27,241 nucleotides of DNA from Polychytrium aggregatum (GCF_025602895.1 NW_026516517.1:1-27241); one strand, 5' to 3'. Positions 1 to 9,858 are shown, counted from the stretch's first letter. A program made the numbers and translations. The notes: a model not told the origin generated them from the sequence alone.

Positions 1-274
1 ATCGTCGGAGCAGTCGTGCTCGCTGCTGCAAGAAGCACCCTCGCAGTGGCCCTTCCAGGAGCAGTAGTCATCCTTCTTGGCACACTTGCCTCTTGGAACA
101 GATCAGCTCACCAGAGCAGTCGTTGTAGTTGTTGCACGAGGCACCCTCGCAGTGGCCAGGCCAGGCACAGCTGGAGCCGTGCGAATCAAGCTGGGAAAGA
201 TCAAAGAAGGGGGCAGCGCGAGCAACAGCGAGGAAGGCAGCGGCCGAGACGCAGATGAGCATGATGAACTTCAT
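1..274 (-). CDS. Small secreted cysteine-rich repeat protein, 5' part (runs off the window; frame broken)
   Basis: The ATG is at 274-272. The first 21 residues form a signal peptide (basic M-K start, hydrophobic core, small residues before a likely cut at ARA/AP), so the product should be secreted. It is followed by cysteine-rich units of the form C-x5-C-x3-ASC-x5-DCSG. The first unit is at about 190-110 on the minus strand and a second at about 70-1. The second unit is in another frame: the first frame stops at 70-68. Either two bases are missing in the GTGTG run near 84-80, or a 22-nt GT...AG stretch (about 111-90) is removed; both bring the second unit into frame. I do not recognise a named family. 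The spacing resembles extracellular disulfide-rich modules, and nothing identifies it as a toxin. The gene continues beyond base 1. Confidence 0.6.
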
Positions 275-1124
275 GGTGACGATGGAGATGTGCGCAAAAC
301 GAAGGAATCAGAAAGTGGTATGTGGGCGGCCGAATGGAGGCTGGAGCGGTGTTTGAGCGGGTTTGGCTATGAGGTGTGGTGGTGAGGAATTGATGCCAGG
401 TTTATATCAGACAGGCGATGCGGTGGCAGAGCGATCACCGCCCCTAATCTTGCATGGAAGTGCCCGGACCACAGGGATCTTTGGTCAACGTCCTGCCACT
501 GAGGTGCATGTCCAATCCAGAGGGATCTATCTGGCATCGGTGTGATCATGGGCAAGCGAGTTAGTGGCGCTGCAGACGAGTTGGATGCAACGAGAGACGA
601 CGATTGAAACCGAGGACGGCCATCGACACAGGCGGGAGTTGACAGAACGAGTGATGCTACGACCATGATGAGTGATGCAACGATCATGACGAGACAGGAT
701 CAAGACATGGCACACATGGCGATGCGCCGAGCTGCGTTGATTTGGTGTCGTTGTCTCCTGGCATCGACAGCACCATGTCTGGTCCCTGTCCCCACACCTC
801 AGCAATCCCACCGCCCCATCCCACGCTGCATGGATTCATGGTTATCGTGGGTGCTATGGCTCCATACACACATGTATCGCCGTCCCTGTCCTCGCCACCC
901 TGCATCTCTCCGTCCACTGCCACCATCGCAAGCTCGCTCTGGGTTGTCACGTTCTCGATTCCGAACGGGGACGGTGCTTGGTCGACCACTTGGCACGCGC
1001 TTTCCGCTTGGCCCAATGTTCGGTGTGTCTCCCTCGTCTCCATCTGTCAACCTCCAGCCCATCCAGCTTTCCATCGATTCTTTCATCGATCCGTCCGCAC
1101 ATCCCATCCAGCAGCCAGCGTGCC
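275..1124. other. Divergent intergenic region, no gene seen
   Basis: This lies between the minus-strand secreted protein gene and the plus-strand receptor gene, so it should hold both promoters. Apart from the TATA-like site at 401-408 I see only short open frames without recognisable protein features. Confidence 0.5.
401..408 (-). promoter_or_regulatory. Possible TATA box of the secreted cysteine-rich gene
   Basis: On the minus strand this reads GATATAAA, about 130 bases upstream of the ATG at 274. Distance and sequence suit a fungal TATA element; no transcription start can be placed from sequence alone. Confidence 0.4.
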
Positions 1125-4100
1125 ATGTCTGCAGCCACAGGTGAGACTCTGTTGATGATGCATCACCGATGGCAGGTGACGGCAATGTCTGCTGCTGACC
1201 CTTGTGCCAGACTTTGATGCCTTCCTGGACAAGCACGATCTCACCAGGAACAAGACCCTCCTGGTCGACCACGAGATCAACAGCACCGACCTGGTGGGTT
1301 GCTTGACTCTGTCGCCGATGGCATGATGCACTCGATGGTTGGCGATGTCCGTGCTGGCGATGGAATGTCGCCGACACTGCGGCCGTCGATGCCCCTGGCC
1401 ATCCAGACATTGTTGCTGAACAACGGCTGCCTGTCCAGGTCCTCTCTCTGACCGAGCCAGAGATGAAGCAGATCGGGCTCAAGCTCGGCGCCATCAAGAA
1501 GATCCAGCGAGCCCAGCGCCAGAACACCGAGCCGCCTGTTGTCGTCCACAAGAGCGAGCCACCGCCATCCAAGACACCCGATAGCAGCGAGAATGCTGTT
1601 CTCCCTGTGGTCCGATACAGACCGCCTCCGCTGACGAGGGGATGGAAGTGCCAGCTGGGCAACAGGGACCACGAGGTGTTCATCAGGTGCGGCGATGTCT
1701 GTGGTGCAGTGTGGGGTGTCTGCACTCCAGCCGGTTGATCATCAATCCATGTCCATGTCTGCACTGGCAACACCGACATCCAGAGTGCCCACTGACCATC
1801 GCCTCTTTGCCCAGCTATCGAGTCTTCAGCGACGAGATGCCCGCAATCAAGCTCTACGCCGCCCTCAAGTCGTCCAGCCAATACGACAAGAACCTGTGTC
1901 CGTACCTCGACCAGCTGTGTCTCGTCGATGCCATGAACTGGGAGACGGGCTTCATCAACGGCCTGGTCAACTCGCAGGTCATTGTGCTGGTTCTGTCGGA
2001 GCGGGGACTGAGCCGCACCCGCGAGGCACACCTCAAGCCAGACAACCAGTTCCTGGAGGTGAGCAAGCGAGCGGTTGGCCGAGCATCCATGTCGATGCAC
2101 TTGCACTCGATAGTCCCTGACACTCACACTCACACTCACACTCACACTCACACTCACACTCACACTCAGGTCCAGCATGCCCTGCGTCGGATGCGAGAGT
2201 CGGCCACCACCGGCCGCCCGGTGACCGTCCAGCCCGTCTACATGTGGTCGACCCGCATCATCAACAACCAGATCTATGCTTCCAGTACTTCCCCAACCCC
2301 GACGACTTTCCCGACGAGCCGCCCTGCCACGATCTGAGTCCCCTCGTCGACGGCAAGCCCGTGTCGATCCGCCAGACCATCCGAGATGTCCTGGCTCTCC
2401 AGCAGTTCAATGCAGCCGATGGGACAGCGGTGATGAGGTGGGTGGCTGCTGTCATCCCATCGATGGCAAGCCATTTCTTCTGCATTGCTGTCATGCTTGA
2501 TCGCAACATCCTGCACACCATGCACACCATCAATGCCATGCGCACCATGCTGCATCAGACTCCTCTCACAACACCACAAGACACCATACACATCGCCTCA
2601 CCTTGCTGCACATCCATCTGACCACATCTAACTGACCACATTCCCTTTCGCACTCGTCCATCCCCCGCCACCACACAGGCTCTCTCCGTACATCCGAGTG
2701 CTTGTGGCCAAGACCGAGAGGGCCATCGCCGAGGGCATCCTCTACCACCAGAGCCGACCCATCGTCCTCGCTGCCGACGAAGACTCGCAGCTCCGCGTCC
2801 TGCTCGATCCCATCGACTTTGACCCCGACAGGAAGGCGCTCGAGGATCTGTATGTCGAGGGAACCCGCCAGTGGCTGTTTGACCATGTCACTGCCTGGGT
2901 CGACGACGACGACAACGCCGACCTGGTCCTGTGGGTCAATGCCGTCGCCGGTGTCGGCAAGTCCGTCGCTGCCGCCCAGATCGCCAACATCCTGCTTGGT
3001 CGGGACCAGCTGGCGACATCGCTGTTCCTCAAGTACAACGACACCCGCAAGAACAACCCCCCGCATCCTGCTGACCACGATCGCATATGGACTGTGTCGC
3101 TGGTACGCACCGATCGGCCGTCGGCTCCTCGACGCTGGCCACTCCAAGGACGATCTCGACAAGATGAGCATCCCGGACCTGTTCAAGGCCGTGATTGAGG
3201 ATCCACTCGAGGCACTTGGCCAGTACCGGCCCAAGGGAGCCGTCGTGGTGATGGTCGATGGCCTGGACGAGTACCATCCGCGCGACGAGATCCTGTCGCT
3301 CCTGGCCTGGCGACTCACACAGCTGAAGGGCGAGTCCCGGATCAAGCTGCTGCTGACGTCCCGCCCCGAGGCCGACATCAGGGATGCCTTCCGAGGAGTG
3401 CCGACCACGACGATCGAGCCGTCGAGCGAAGACAACATCCGCGACCTCCGGGTGTTCATCGACCATCGTCTCAGGGACCATCCCAGCCTCAGCGAGTCGG
3501 ACCGCACCCAGGCGATCTCGGTGCTGCTGGACCAGTCCAAGACATTCGTGTGGATCAACCTGATCCTCAACACCGTCGAGCACGAGCTAGAGACTCCCGA
3601 GCCAGGATCGGCGCCGTGCGAGGAGAGCGACGCAGCACACGAGCCACGGACACTGACTCTCGAGATGATCCGAGAAATCAACGACTCGTCGGTGGATCTC
3701 AAGGGACTGTACCACAAGACATTCGCCAAGATCCACTCGCAGTCGAGCCACCCGGCCGAGTTGGTCATGGTGGTGTCGGCGATCGCCACGGCCCAGTCGA
3801 TCCTGACCCCACAGATCATCGCCGATGTGTTTGGACTCGAGATCGGCGTCGTTCGCGAGTGTCTCAAGAGCCTCAGTCTGGTCCTCGATCCTGGCGCCAA
3901 TGGACTGGGTCCCCGAGGCAGCCAGTCCACCAACACCGAGGTCAAGTTCAACCACAAGTCGGTGGCAGGACTATCTCCTCGGTGACGCATCGACTGGCCA
4001 TCCGTGGCATGTGTCGGACTCGTTCCACACGGTGTTTGCCAAGGAATGTCTCGGAGTGATCCTCTCGCACGAACCAGAGATCAACATCTGCGATATCTAC

Positions 4101-5382
4101 GACTTTCACGACAATATCGCCGACCTCGAGGACAGAGTTAACAAAATCATCACACCGTCGCTGCGATACAGTGTCGCCCACTGGATCACACACTTTGTGT
4201 GGTGTGTGGAAGGAGCGGCCGAGTCGAGTCCGGTGTGGCAGTCGGCCGAGATGGTCGATGTGGCAGCGGTGCTCACTCGGTTCGTCAAGACGCATGTGTT
4301 CTTCTGGCTCGAGTGCGGGATCGCTCACACATGTGGTCAAGCCGATCATCGAGCAACTGGCTGTGCTGCGAGGAGTGGTCGCCAAGGCACCCAGCACCAT
4401 CATCGACGACACCACGAAGGAACTGGTCAAGGACACGTATCGATTCATCCGCGAGTTTGCCGATCCGATCATCAAGAGTGCACCACAGGTGTACAACTCG
4501 GGGTATGCATTCACGCCGAAGGAGACGGCGATCTACAAGACATATGCCACCCAACTCGAGGACAAGATCCCGTTCCTGGTCACAGCCGGTCCAGCACCGA
4601 CCTGGGATCCGTGTGAGATGACCATCACTGGACATGGATATGAACTGAAATCGGTGGCGATCTCTCCCGATGGCAAGTGGATTGTCACTGGAGCCAGTGA
4701 CAACACTATCAAGGTGTGGGATGCCACCACTGGCCAAGTGAAGCAAATGTTCAAAGGACACACCAAAGGTGTAACCTCCGTGGCCATTTCATCTGATGGC
4801 AAGTGGATTGTCTCTGGTTCATGGGACAAGACCATCAAGGTTTGGGATACCATTACGGGCCAGCTGAAACACACCCTCGAAGGGCACAAAGGGACAGTAA
4901 ACTCCGTTGCAATCTCATCCGATGGAAGGTTGATTGCTTCTGGCTCAAATGACAAGACCATCAAAGTGTGGGATGCGACCACGGGCGAAGAACATTACAC
5001 ACTCAAGGGACACAAAAGGATCGTCGTATCTGTGGAAATACCGCCTGAGGGTAATTCAATTTTGTCTCGGGATGAGAAGGGTATTCGATATCTCTGGATT
5101 TATCGTGAAGGGCAGTATATTCGGACCGACGATATCCCAGCCAAATGCTCGGCGGTATCAAGCCCCCTGTTTTCAGTCGGCTGGATCCAAATTGATATTG
5201 GAAGCGAATCCCAGTGGATCCGCCATGGCATTCATCCTGTCAAAATTCCATTCTCCCTATTCCGTAATTTGAACAAAACTTTATTCACCAAAGCTGAAGG
5301 AGCCATTATGATCAACTCTTGGCCATGTATAATTCTGGTGGGTCTAACTATCAATCGAAATCCCTTTATTCGGCTCATCTAA
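1125..5382 (+). CDS. NOD-like receptor: SAM-like / TIR / NACHT / WD40, multi-exon, reading frame disrupted
   Basis: This is a STAND-class receptor. Exons fitted by GT-AG and phase are 1125-1140, 1211-1293, 1439-1686, 1815-2058, 2170-2437 and 2679-5382. Exons 2-3 give a SAM-like helix bundle (LTEPEMKQIGLKLGAIKK). TIR follows: HEVFISYR, then VIVLVLSERG and DNQFLE, whose Glu (codon 2056-2058, residue 197) sits where TIR NADases have their catalytic Glu. NACHT has P-loop GVGKS (about 2944-2964) and Walker B VVVMVDGLDE (about 3242-3271). WD40 repeats of 42 residues begin near 4620 and end in IKVWD. The stop is 5380-5382. Frame changes occur at 2221-2285 (a 65-nt GT-AG stretch would restore frame but removes a TIR beta strand), at the C6 run 3057-3062, near 3966 and near 4330. 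The last three are all +1. It may be a pseudogene or carry assembly indels. In related fungal receptors TIR is the effector, NACHT the oligomerisation switch and WD40 the sensor. Confidence 0.8.
2121..2168 (+). repeat. (CACTCA)8 microsatellite forming the 3' end of an intron
   Basis: Eight perfect hexamer copies are followed by G, so the last unit makes the CAG acceptor of the intron 2059-2169. The tract contains no AG before the acceptor and repeats CTCAC, which resembles a fungal branch site. Confidence 0.9.
4620..5000 (+). repeat. WD40-coding tandem repeat, 126-nt period
   Basis: Three units with SVAIS-DGKWIV/RLIAS...TIKVWD and GH between units are spaced exactly 42 codons apart (IKVWD near 4710, 4836 and 4962). 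A degenerate fourth unit follows. Unit-to-unit similarity is visible at the DNA level, as expected for repeats that exchange by recombination. Confidence 0.85.
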
Positions 5383-5520
5383 CCCACCTACTTGAACAGC
5401 CAATTCACCTCAACACTCCAAAGATTGGAACCGAAGTCACGCCTGTTTGAATTCATGATAACAACATCCATACCCGCATCCCCAGCGCACTGGTTATAGA
5501 GACAAAGTCAGGCAGCTCAC

Positions 5521-5612
5521 CGATACGCATCACAAAGTGGAAATAGGCTTCAAAGGGGTGTTTGCGAGGCTACACCATGCCCTCGCCAAGAACGTCCTCC
5601 GTGCTCGCATTC
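5521..5612 (+). repeat. Left inverted repeat of the Fanzor element
   Basis: It matches the reverse complement of 6541-6633 at about three quarters of positions, with shared exact blocks GCATCACAA, TGGAAATAG, GGGTGTTT, AGGCTA, ACCATGC, GTCCTC and GTGCTC in the same order. It overlaps the 3' end of the Fanzor frame and includes its stop codon. Confidence 0.75.
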
Positions 5613-6576
5613 TTCAACAGGATGTTACGAGCCCCATTGATGTCGCGATCTATCAACAACCCACACTCCCTGCAATGATACACCTTGGCTGCTCCCAAGT
5701 CCCGGTTGATGTACCCGTACCGAGTGCATGTCTTGCTCGTGTACTCGTCCCGTGTCCTGGGCTTGGCTTTCGCCCGGACGGACAAGTGGCTCCGGGACCA
5801 CAATGTAAAACTTGCCGGTCCTTGGTCCGCATGATGCGAGTCTCGCAGAGGAAGGGAAGCTGCAGTCGGCGATCCTCGATGGTGCCCGTCGGCACGGAGG
5901 CGGGAGAAGGAAGCTCCTCTCCATCCGACTGTGCTTGAGTGGCCTCGTGACACTCTTCATGCTTCTGGACAGCATGGGGTCGCCATCAGCATCCACAGGC
6001 TGTGGAAGAGGCGGACGCAGAAGCTGCACAGGAGTGTCTTGTGCACCAGGAGGAGCGACACCGAGGAACTCACGGATGTTGACTCGGTTCCAGAAGCTGG
6101 AGGTGGACTGAGTGGGGCCCAGAGTCGCTTCCTCATGTAGCAGGACTCGGAGGTGGATCGCTTCTTGCTGAGATAGCGGAGGCGGAAGTGCTTGACCTCC
6201 TCGCCACGGGCCTTCATGGCCGCGCACTTGGCGAGATTGGAGGCCAGGCTCTCGACAAACTCGTTGATGATTCCGTCGAGGAAGTCGTAGGCGTACTTCT
6301 CGGTGGTGATCCAGTGCTTGTCGGAGAAGACCCGGGTGCCGGCATTGACATAGCGCTGACGGAGCTGGGTCAGGACCATGTGGCAGAAGGAGAGGCACTT
6401 GCCAGGATGCGGGACTGGGATGGCGTCGACCAAAGCTTTCCACGGTCCTTGTCAGACTTGGATAGACCGGGATGGGCCAGCTTGAGAGCGTCCAGGTGGG
6501 GAGTGTACGCCTCGGTCATCTGGGACCATAGAGTCTGTCGAAGAGTGAGCACCGAGGACATTCTTGGTAGGAGCAT
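5570..6576 (-). pseudogene. Fanzor (TnpB-like RNA-guided nuclease) remnant, RuvC-I/II missing
   Basis: Fanzors are eukaryotic TnpB homologues that cut DNA with a guide RNA and a RuvC domain. The C-terminal end is diagnostic: DEYTSKTC, then HCREC with RuvC-III DRDINGARNILL (about 5755-5610), stop at 5572-5570. Upstream pieces in shifting frames include FLDGIINEFVESLA, HFRLRYLSKKRSTS and LPFLCETRIMRTKDR followed by FYIVVPEPL. Only about 20 codons separate FYIVVPEPL from DEYTSKTC, where intact proteins have the long segment with RuvC-I and RuvC-II; that core is gone. The second Cys of the first zinc pair is Tyr (CTRYG, codon 5719-5717). Frame changes occur near 6440, 6115 and within 5800-5960. 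It is clearly non-functional. Whether it is Fanzor1 or Fanzor2 type needs alignment. Confidence 0.8.
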
Positions 6577-6633
6577 GGTATAGCCTGGTAAACACCCATT
6601 TGAGACTATTTCCAATCCTTGTGATGCAATACG
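6541..6633 (-). repeat. Right inverted repeat of the Fanzor element
   Basis: Counterpart of 5521-5612 in inverted orientation. It contains the ATG (6576-6574) and first codons of the Fanzor frame, inside the shared ACCATGC block. Confidence 0.75.
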
Positions 6634-6699
6634 ATTGCCTGTGCTACTTTTGTTGCTGATACCAGTCCGCTGAAGCGGCAGGTATGCGGAAGCAATAGG

Positions 6700-7143
6700 T
6701 GGGAAGTGACATTCGTTGAGAAAGGCAGATATCTTTGCTGAAGGCCTGCTTGATACCCTCGGTCAGCATGTTGCGATGAGGAAATGAAGGCTTGGAGGCG
6801 AACTGGTGGTGCTCGGTGCAGCAAGCTGGAGCCAGGGTGTCGCAGTCGATGTGGAACTGGATGGAATGGCTGTTACATCTTGCCTTGGCGAGAATGCAGG
6901 ACTCGATACGATGCTCGATTCCATGCTCGAATCCATGTTCCATGAATGTGGCGATACCTGTGGCAATGTCCTGAGCAACAACGACTCCAGCCATCAAACC
7001 ATCGGATCGAGCCAGGTTTGTGTGTGTGTGTGTGCTCAATGGCCAGTATTTGGCTGGCCAGGGTTTGGCTTGCTTCACCACAATTTCCCTCTGTCCTCTG
7101 TCCAACTCCATCGCTAACTTGCCTCCTTCCTGTCTCCGTCAAC
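6700..7143. other. Intergenic region upstream of the Sel1 pseudogene
   Basis: No gene seen. It holds imperfect repeats of ATGCTCGATTCC near 6900-6945 and a (TG)8 tract at 7019-7034, about 110 bases before the ATG at 7144. The old promoter of the Sel1 copy should lie here. Confidence 0.45.
7019..7034 (+). repeat. (TG)8 microsatellite
   Basis: Eight perfect TG dinucleotides upstream of the broken Sel1-repeat gene. Confidence 0.9.
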
Positions 7144-8711
7144 ATGGCCAGCATCAACGAGCCTGCTTCAACTACAGCATCTGCCACCTACCAAACCCAA
7201 GCTGTGGCCAGATCGACCTCGTCGATGCCCGATATCACCCAGCTCTCGCTCGAACACAACCCAGACATCTTCACTATCATCTGCTGCAACGACAGCTTCC
7301 AACTTGCCCTCGATCACAACACCATCAAGACCCTCCTTCGAGTGTGCAAGCGAGCCCGTCCTCTCCTGAGCTCCAAGCTGCCTCGATTCAACACCTGGTG
7401 CCAGAATGCAGGACTGTGTCATCCAGATGGACAGCTGAAGTTCGGGCTCACACCGATCGACAAGATTGCCCTATCGCCGCACTGCGCGAATCCAAGCTCA
7501 GCCGACCGATCCTAGCTCGTCGCTCAGGCGGACCAAGGAAACACCTATGCTTCATACTTCCTCTCAAGTATCCTCCAAGTCGATCTCGACCAAGGAGGAA
7601 TGAAATGGTACGAGCAGCGAGCCATTCGTCAGCGAATCTTCCGCCATCTGGAAACATCGGCCAAAGCAAAGCATTCAATGGCGCAGTTCCACCTGGCCGA
7701 GTGTTATCGCAACGGGCTTGGAATCGATCAAGACCACACCATGGCCTTCGAGCTGTACCATGAACTTTCAGAGCTTGAAATCCCTCAGGCCCAAGTTGCC
7801 CTCGGGCGATCCTATGAGAATGGCGATGGTGTCGACCAAGACTACGACACAGCCATCGAGTGGTACTCAAAGGCAGCCGACCAGGGCAGCGAAGACGGTC
7901 GACTCCACATCTTGTTTCTCCGTGGCTGGCTCTCGTTCATCGGTGATGGTGTCGAGCAGAGCGACGAAGCTGCGTTCAATCACTGGCAGGAAGTCAGCAC
8001 CCAATCCGACGATCCAGTCATCAATCCCATCGCCACCCATATGATCGGATGGATGTACTACCTGGGCCGAGGGACTCAGCAAGACCAGCAGGAAGGCGTC
8101 AGGATCATCCGAGAGAACAAATCGGATGAGTTCAAGCTTGGAGAGGATGAATGTCTGGCAGCAATTGGGCTTCATCCGACTCACCCGTAGCCCGAAAGTT
8201 CTTCCAGCTGTGCCAGCTGGGATCGGATCGTGACTGGCTATGCAGACATCTGATGGCCGTGTGCCTGTTTTGTGGATTCGGAGCCACACGAGACAGAACA
8301 AAGGCAGCAGGAATCCTCGAGCAGCTCGCCAACGAAGGCCACAGCGACAGCCAGTTGTGGATTGGAGATTGCTACTTTGGTGGCAGAGGAGTATCGAGGA
8401 ACTACGAGAAGGCATTCGAGTGGTACAGCAAGTCGGCCGACCAAGGCAACTCGTATGGGCAGAATATGGTTGGTGTGTGCATTCTCTATGGATACGGAGT
8501 CACCAAAGCCTACACCGAGGCGTTCGAGTGGTTCCGCAAGTCGGCCGAACAGGGCAATCGATACGGACAGTCCAATCTCGGCATTTGCTACAAGAACGGT
8601 TGGGGTGTCCCCGAGGACATCGACACCGCTGTTTCCTGGTACCGCAAGTCTGCCGAACAAGGATACCAACTTGCCATCGGCAATCTCGAGGATCTCGGTA
8701 AGTGGCCCTGA
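7144..8711 (+). pseudogene. Sel1-repeat protein, copy 1, broken by a stop codon and a frameshift
   Basis: It is a full-length relative of the intact gene at 16283-17797. The N-terminus (PDIFTIICCN, TIKTLLRVCKRARPLLSSK) has a loose F-box-like pattern; six or more Sel1 repeats follow (AEC..GLGIDQD, YENGDGVDQDYDTAIEWYSKAADQG, YEKAFEWYSKSADQG). Sel1 repeats form superhelical binding scaffolds. At 7513-7515 the frame reads TAG where the intact paralogue has TGG (Trp) in the same DNA context. Near 8150-8165 one base is lost and the frame moves; the last part ends at TGA 8709-8711. Between the breaks the protein stays well conserved, so inactivation looks recent. No GT donor fits an intron spanning the TAG. 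Confidence 0.75.
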
Positions 8712-8874
8712 TCCCCGAGTTCCTCCGAGCCCCACTCCCAAACAACCAAGCTGCAACTCTGAACATTGAAGCAGAACAGCCAAGCAAACCGCACTGCCAT
8801 CATCCGTCCCAGCCACCAGTGTCCCACAGTATATTCGACAGTAAATACATCTATTACATCGACTAAACAAAGCA

Positions 8875-8949
8875 GTGCTGTCCCATATCCATCACTGATG
8901 TTGATCGACTGAAAGCAATATAGAATGACTCGACAACAGCAACTCGACC
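8875..8949 (+). repeat. Downstream flank shared by the two Sel1 copies (copy 1 side)
   Basis: From GTGCTG to CTCGACC this non-coding stretch aligns with 17972-18045 at roughly 70%, with CTGAT-TTGATC and CTCGAC in register. It lies at a similar distance past each Sel1 stop codon, so the duplicated unit included 3' sequence. The rest of 8712-9279 shows no gene. Confidence 0.6.
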
Positions 8950-9279
8950 ACCACACTCGATCCTCGTTCTGGAACTGCAACTGTTGGAAAGAACGAGAAC
9001 ATCCCAGAGCATCCCTCGCCACATGGTACCAGAGAAAGCAGGCAGAAAACCACCAGCTCTCCACGCCTCCACCAATGTCCATTTCTGGCCCCTGGTATCG
9101 CTGGCGGGCTCTGGCACTGGGTGTTGGTTTTTGCCAACCAGGACATTTTACAATCGTCACTGCGGCGATGTCAAGTTTTGCCGAACTCATCCATCCAGTG
9201 ACAGTTTGGAATCTGCAGCTCCGACTTCCATGTCCAGACTTGTGCTGATGTATGCCTGTGGCATTACTTCCTCAGGCTC

Positions 9280-9708
9280 CTACTGTCGTGCGTGGCGTAT
9301 CCGAGGGATTGGCGTCCACGACAGACATTCAGTTGCGATGTCATCCAACACCGCCACGACATCCAGCCAGATCGCTGGTCTGTTGTTGAGGATTCGTTCG
9401 CGTTTGGCTCGCCATTTGCTCAGTTTTTCCTGGTCGATGGTGGCTGGTCTTGCAGGCACTCGAGCCAGTTTGGGGAGTGCGTCGATTGCAAGGTCGATGT
9501 ACGTGATGCCTTCGGGGATCCTCGCAGGATGTACATACTGCTCGAGACGGTTCTTGGCTCGGACACATTCCGACGCATGTTTCCTGTTCACGGGGACTTT
9601 GGGACCATTGGGTCCGGGCTTTCTGCACGCTCCGTCAGGTTTGGGAGGGAAGCCACCGACCCTCCAGAGAAACATTCTTCGGGCTTGAGCGACTGATATC
9701 ACTGGCAT
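9280..9708 (-). CDS. Hypothetical protein (142 aa)
   Basis: ATG at 9708-9706 and TAG at 9282-9280 give an open frame of 142 codons with codon use like that of the neighbours and no low-complexity sequence. The first half is basic and proline-rich; the second contains charged helices (DQEKLSKWRAKRERI). There is no signal peptide or membrane segment and I recognise no family. It starts about 150 bases upstream of the tRNA pair, a spacing where some retroelements insert, but no retroelement motif is present. It could also be an exon of a larger gene or a chance frame. Confidence 0.38.
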   Translation of the reverse strand: MPVISVAQARRMFLWRVGGFPPKPDGACRKPGPNGPKVPVNRKHASECVRAKNRLEQYVHPARIPEGITYIDLAIDALPKLARVPARPATIDQEKLSKWRAKRERILNNRPAIWLDVVAVLDDIATECLSWTPIPRIRHARQ

Positions 9709-9858
9709 CCGTGCGGTCAGTCCCGCGGCGTGTGTGGGAGCGTGGGATGCATGGAATCCTGGGTCACTCTGTGGTCGAGCCTTTTAATGGAACATTCGAT
9801 GATCGAACATGGGATGCACCGTTTCATAGAGCTGAGCCGGTGTAATCGAAAGTCACGG

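Larger units (their letters stand above)
5521..6633. mobile_element. Inverted-repeat element carrying a decayed Fanzor
   Basis: The two ends are imperfect inverted repeats of about 90 bp that enclose a minus-strand Fanzor-like reading frame. Weaker similarity continues outward to roughly 5465 and 6695 (shared CATACC, CAGCG, ACTGG blocks), so the true borders may lie further out. I could not identify a target-site duplication. With the nuclease core missing it would be non-autonomous now. The partner transposase type is not visible; published Fanzors are carried by several eukaryotic DNA transposon types. Confidence 0.65.

Noticed and set aside
1..274. Cysteine-rich secreted protein as a toxin
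   Set aside because: A signal peptide plus disulfide-type spacing alone do not support toxicity, and no known toxin family is recognised.
799..2178. Long minus-strand open frame (459 codons) with an SV dipeptide repeat
   Set aside because: The repeat is the translated (CACTCA)8 intron tract, and the rest is antisense to the receptor-1 exons.
2221..2285. 65-nt GT-AG segment as an additional intron of receptor 1
   Set aside because: It restores frame but removes VTVQPVYMW, which fits the last TIR beta strand, so an indel near 2270-2285 is at least as likely; not listed as an intron.
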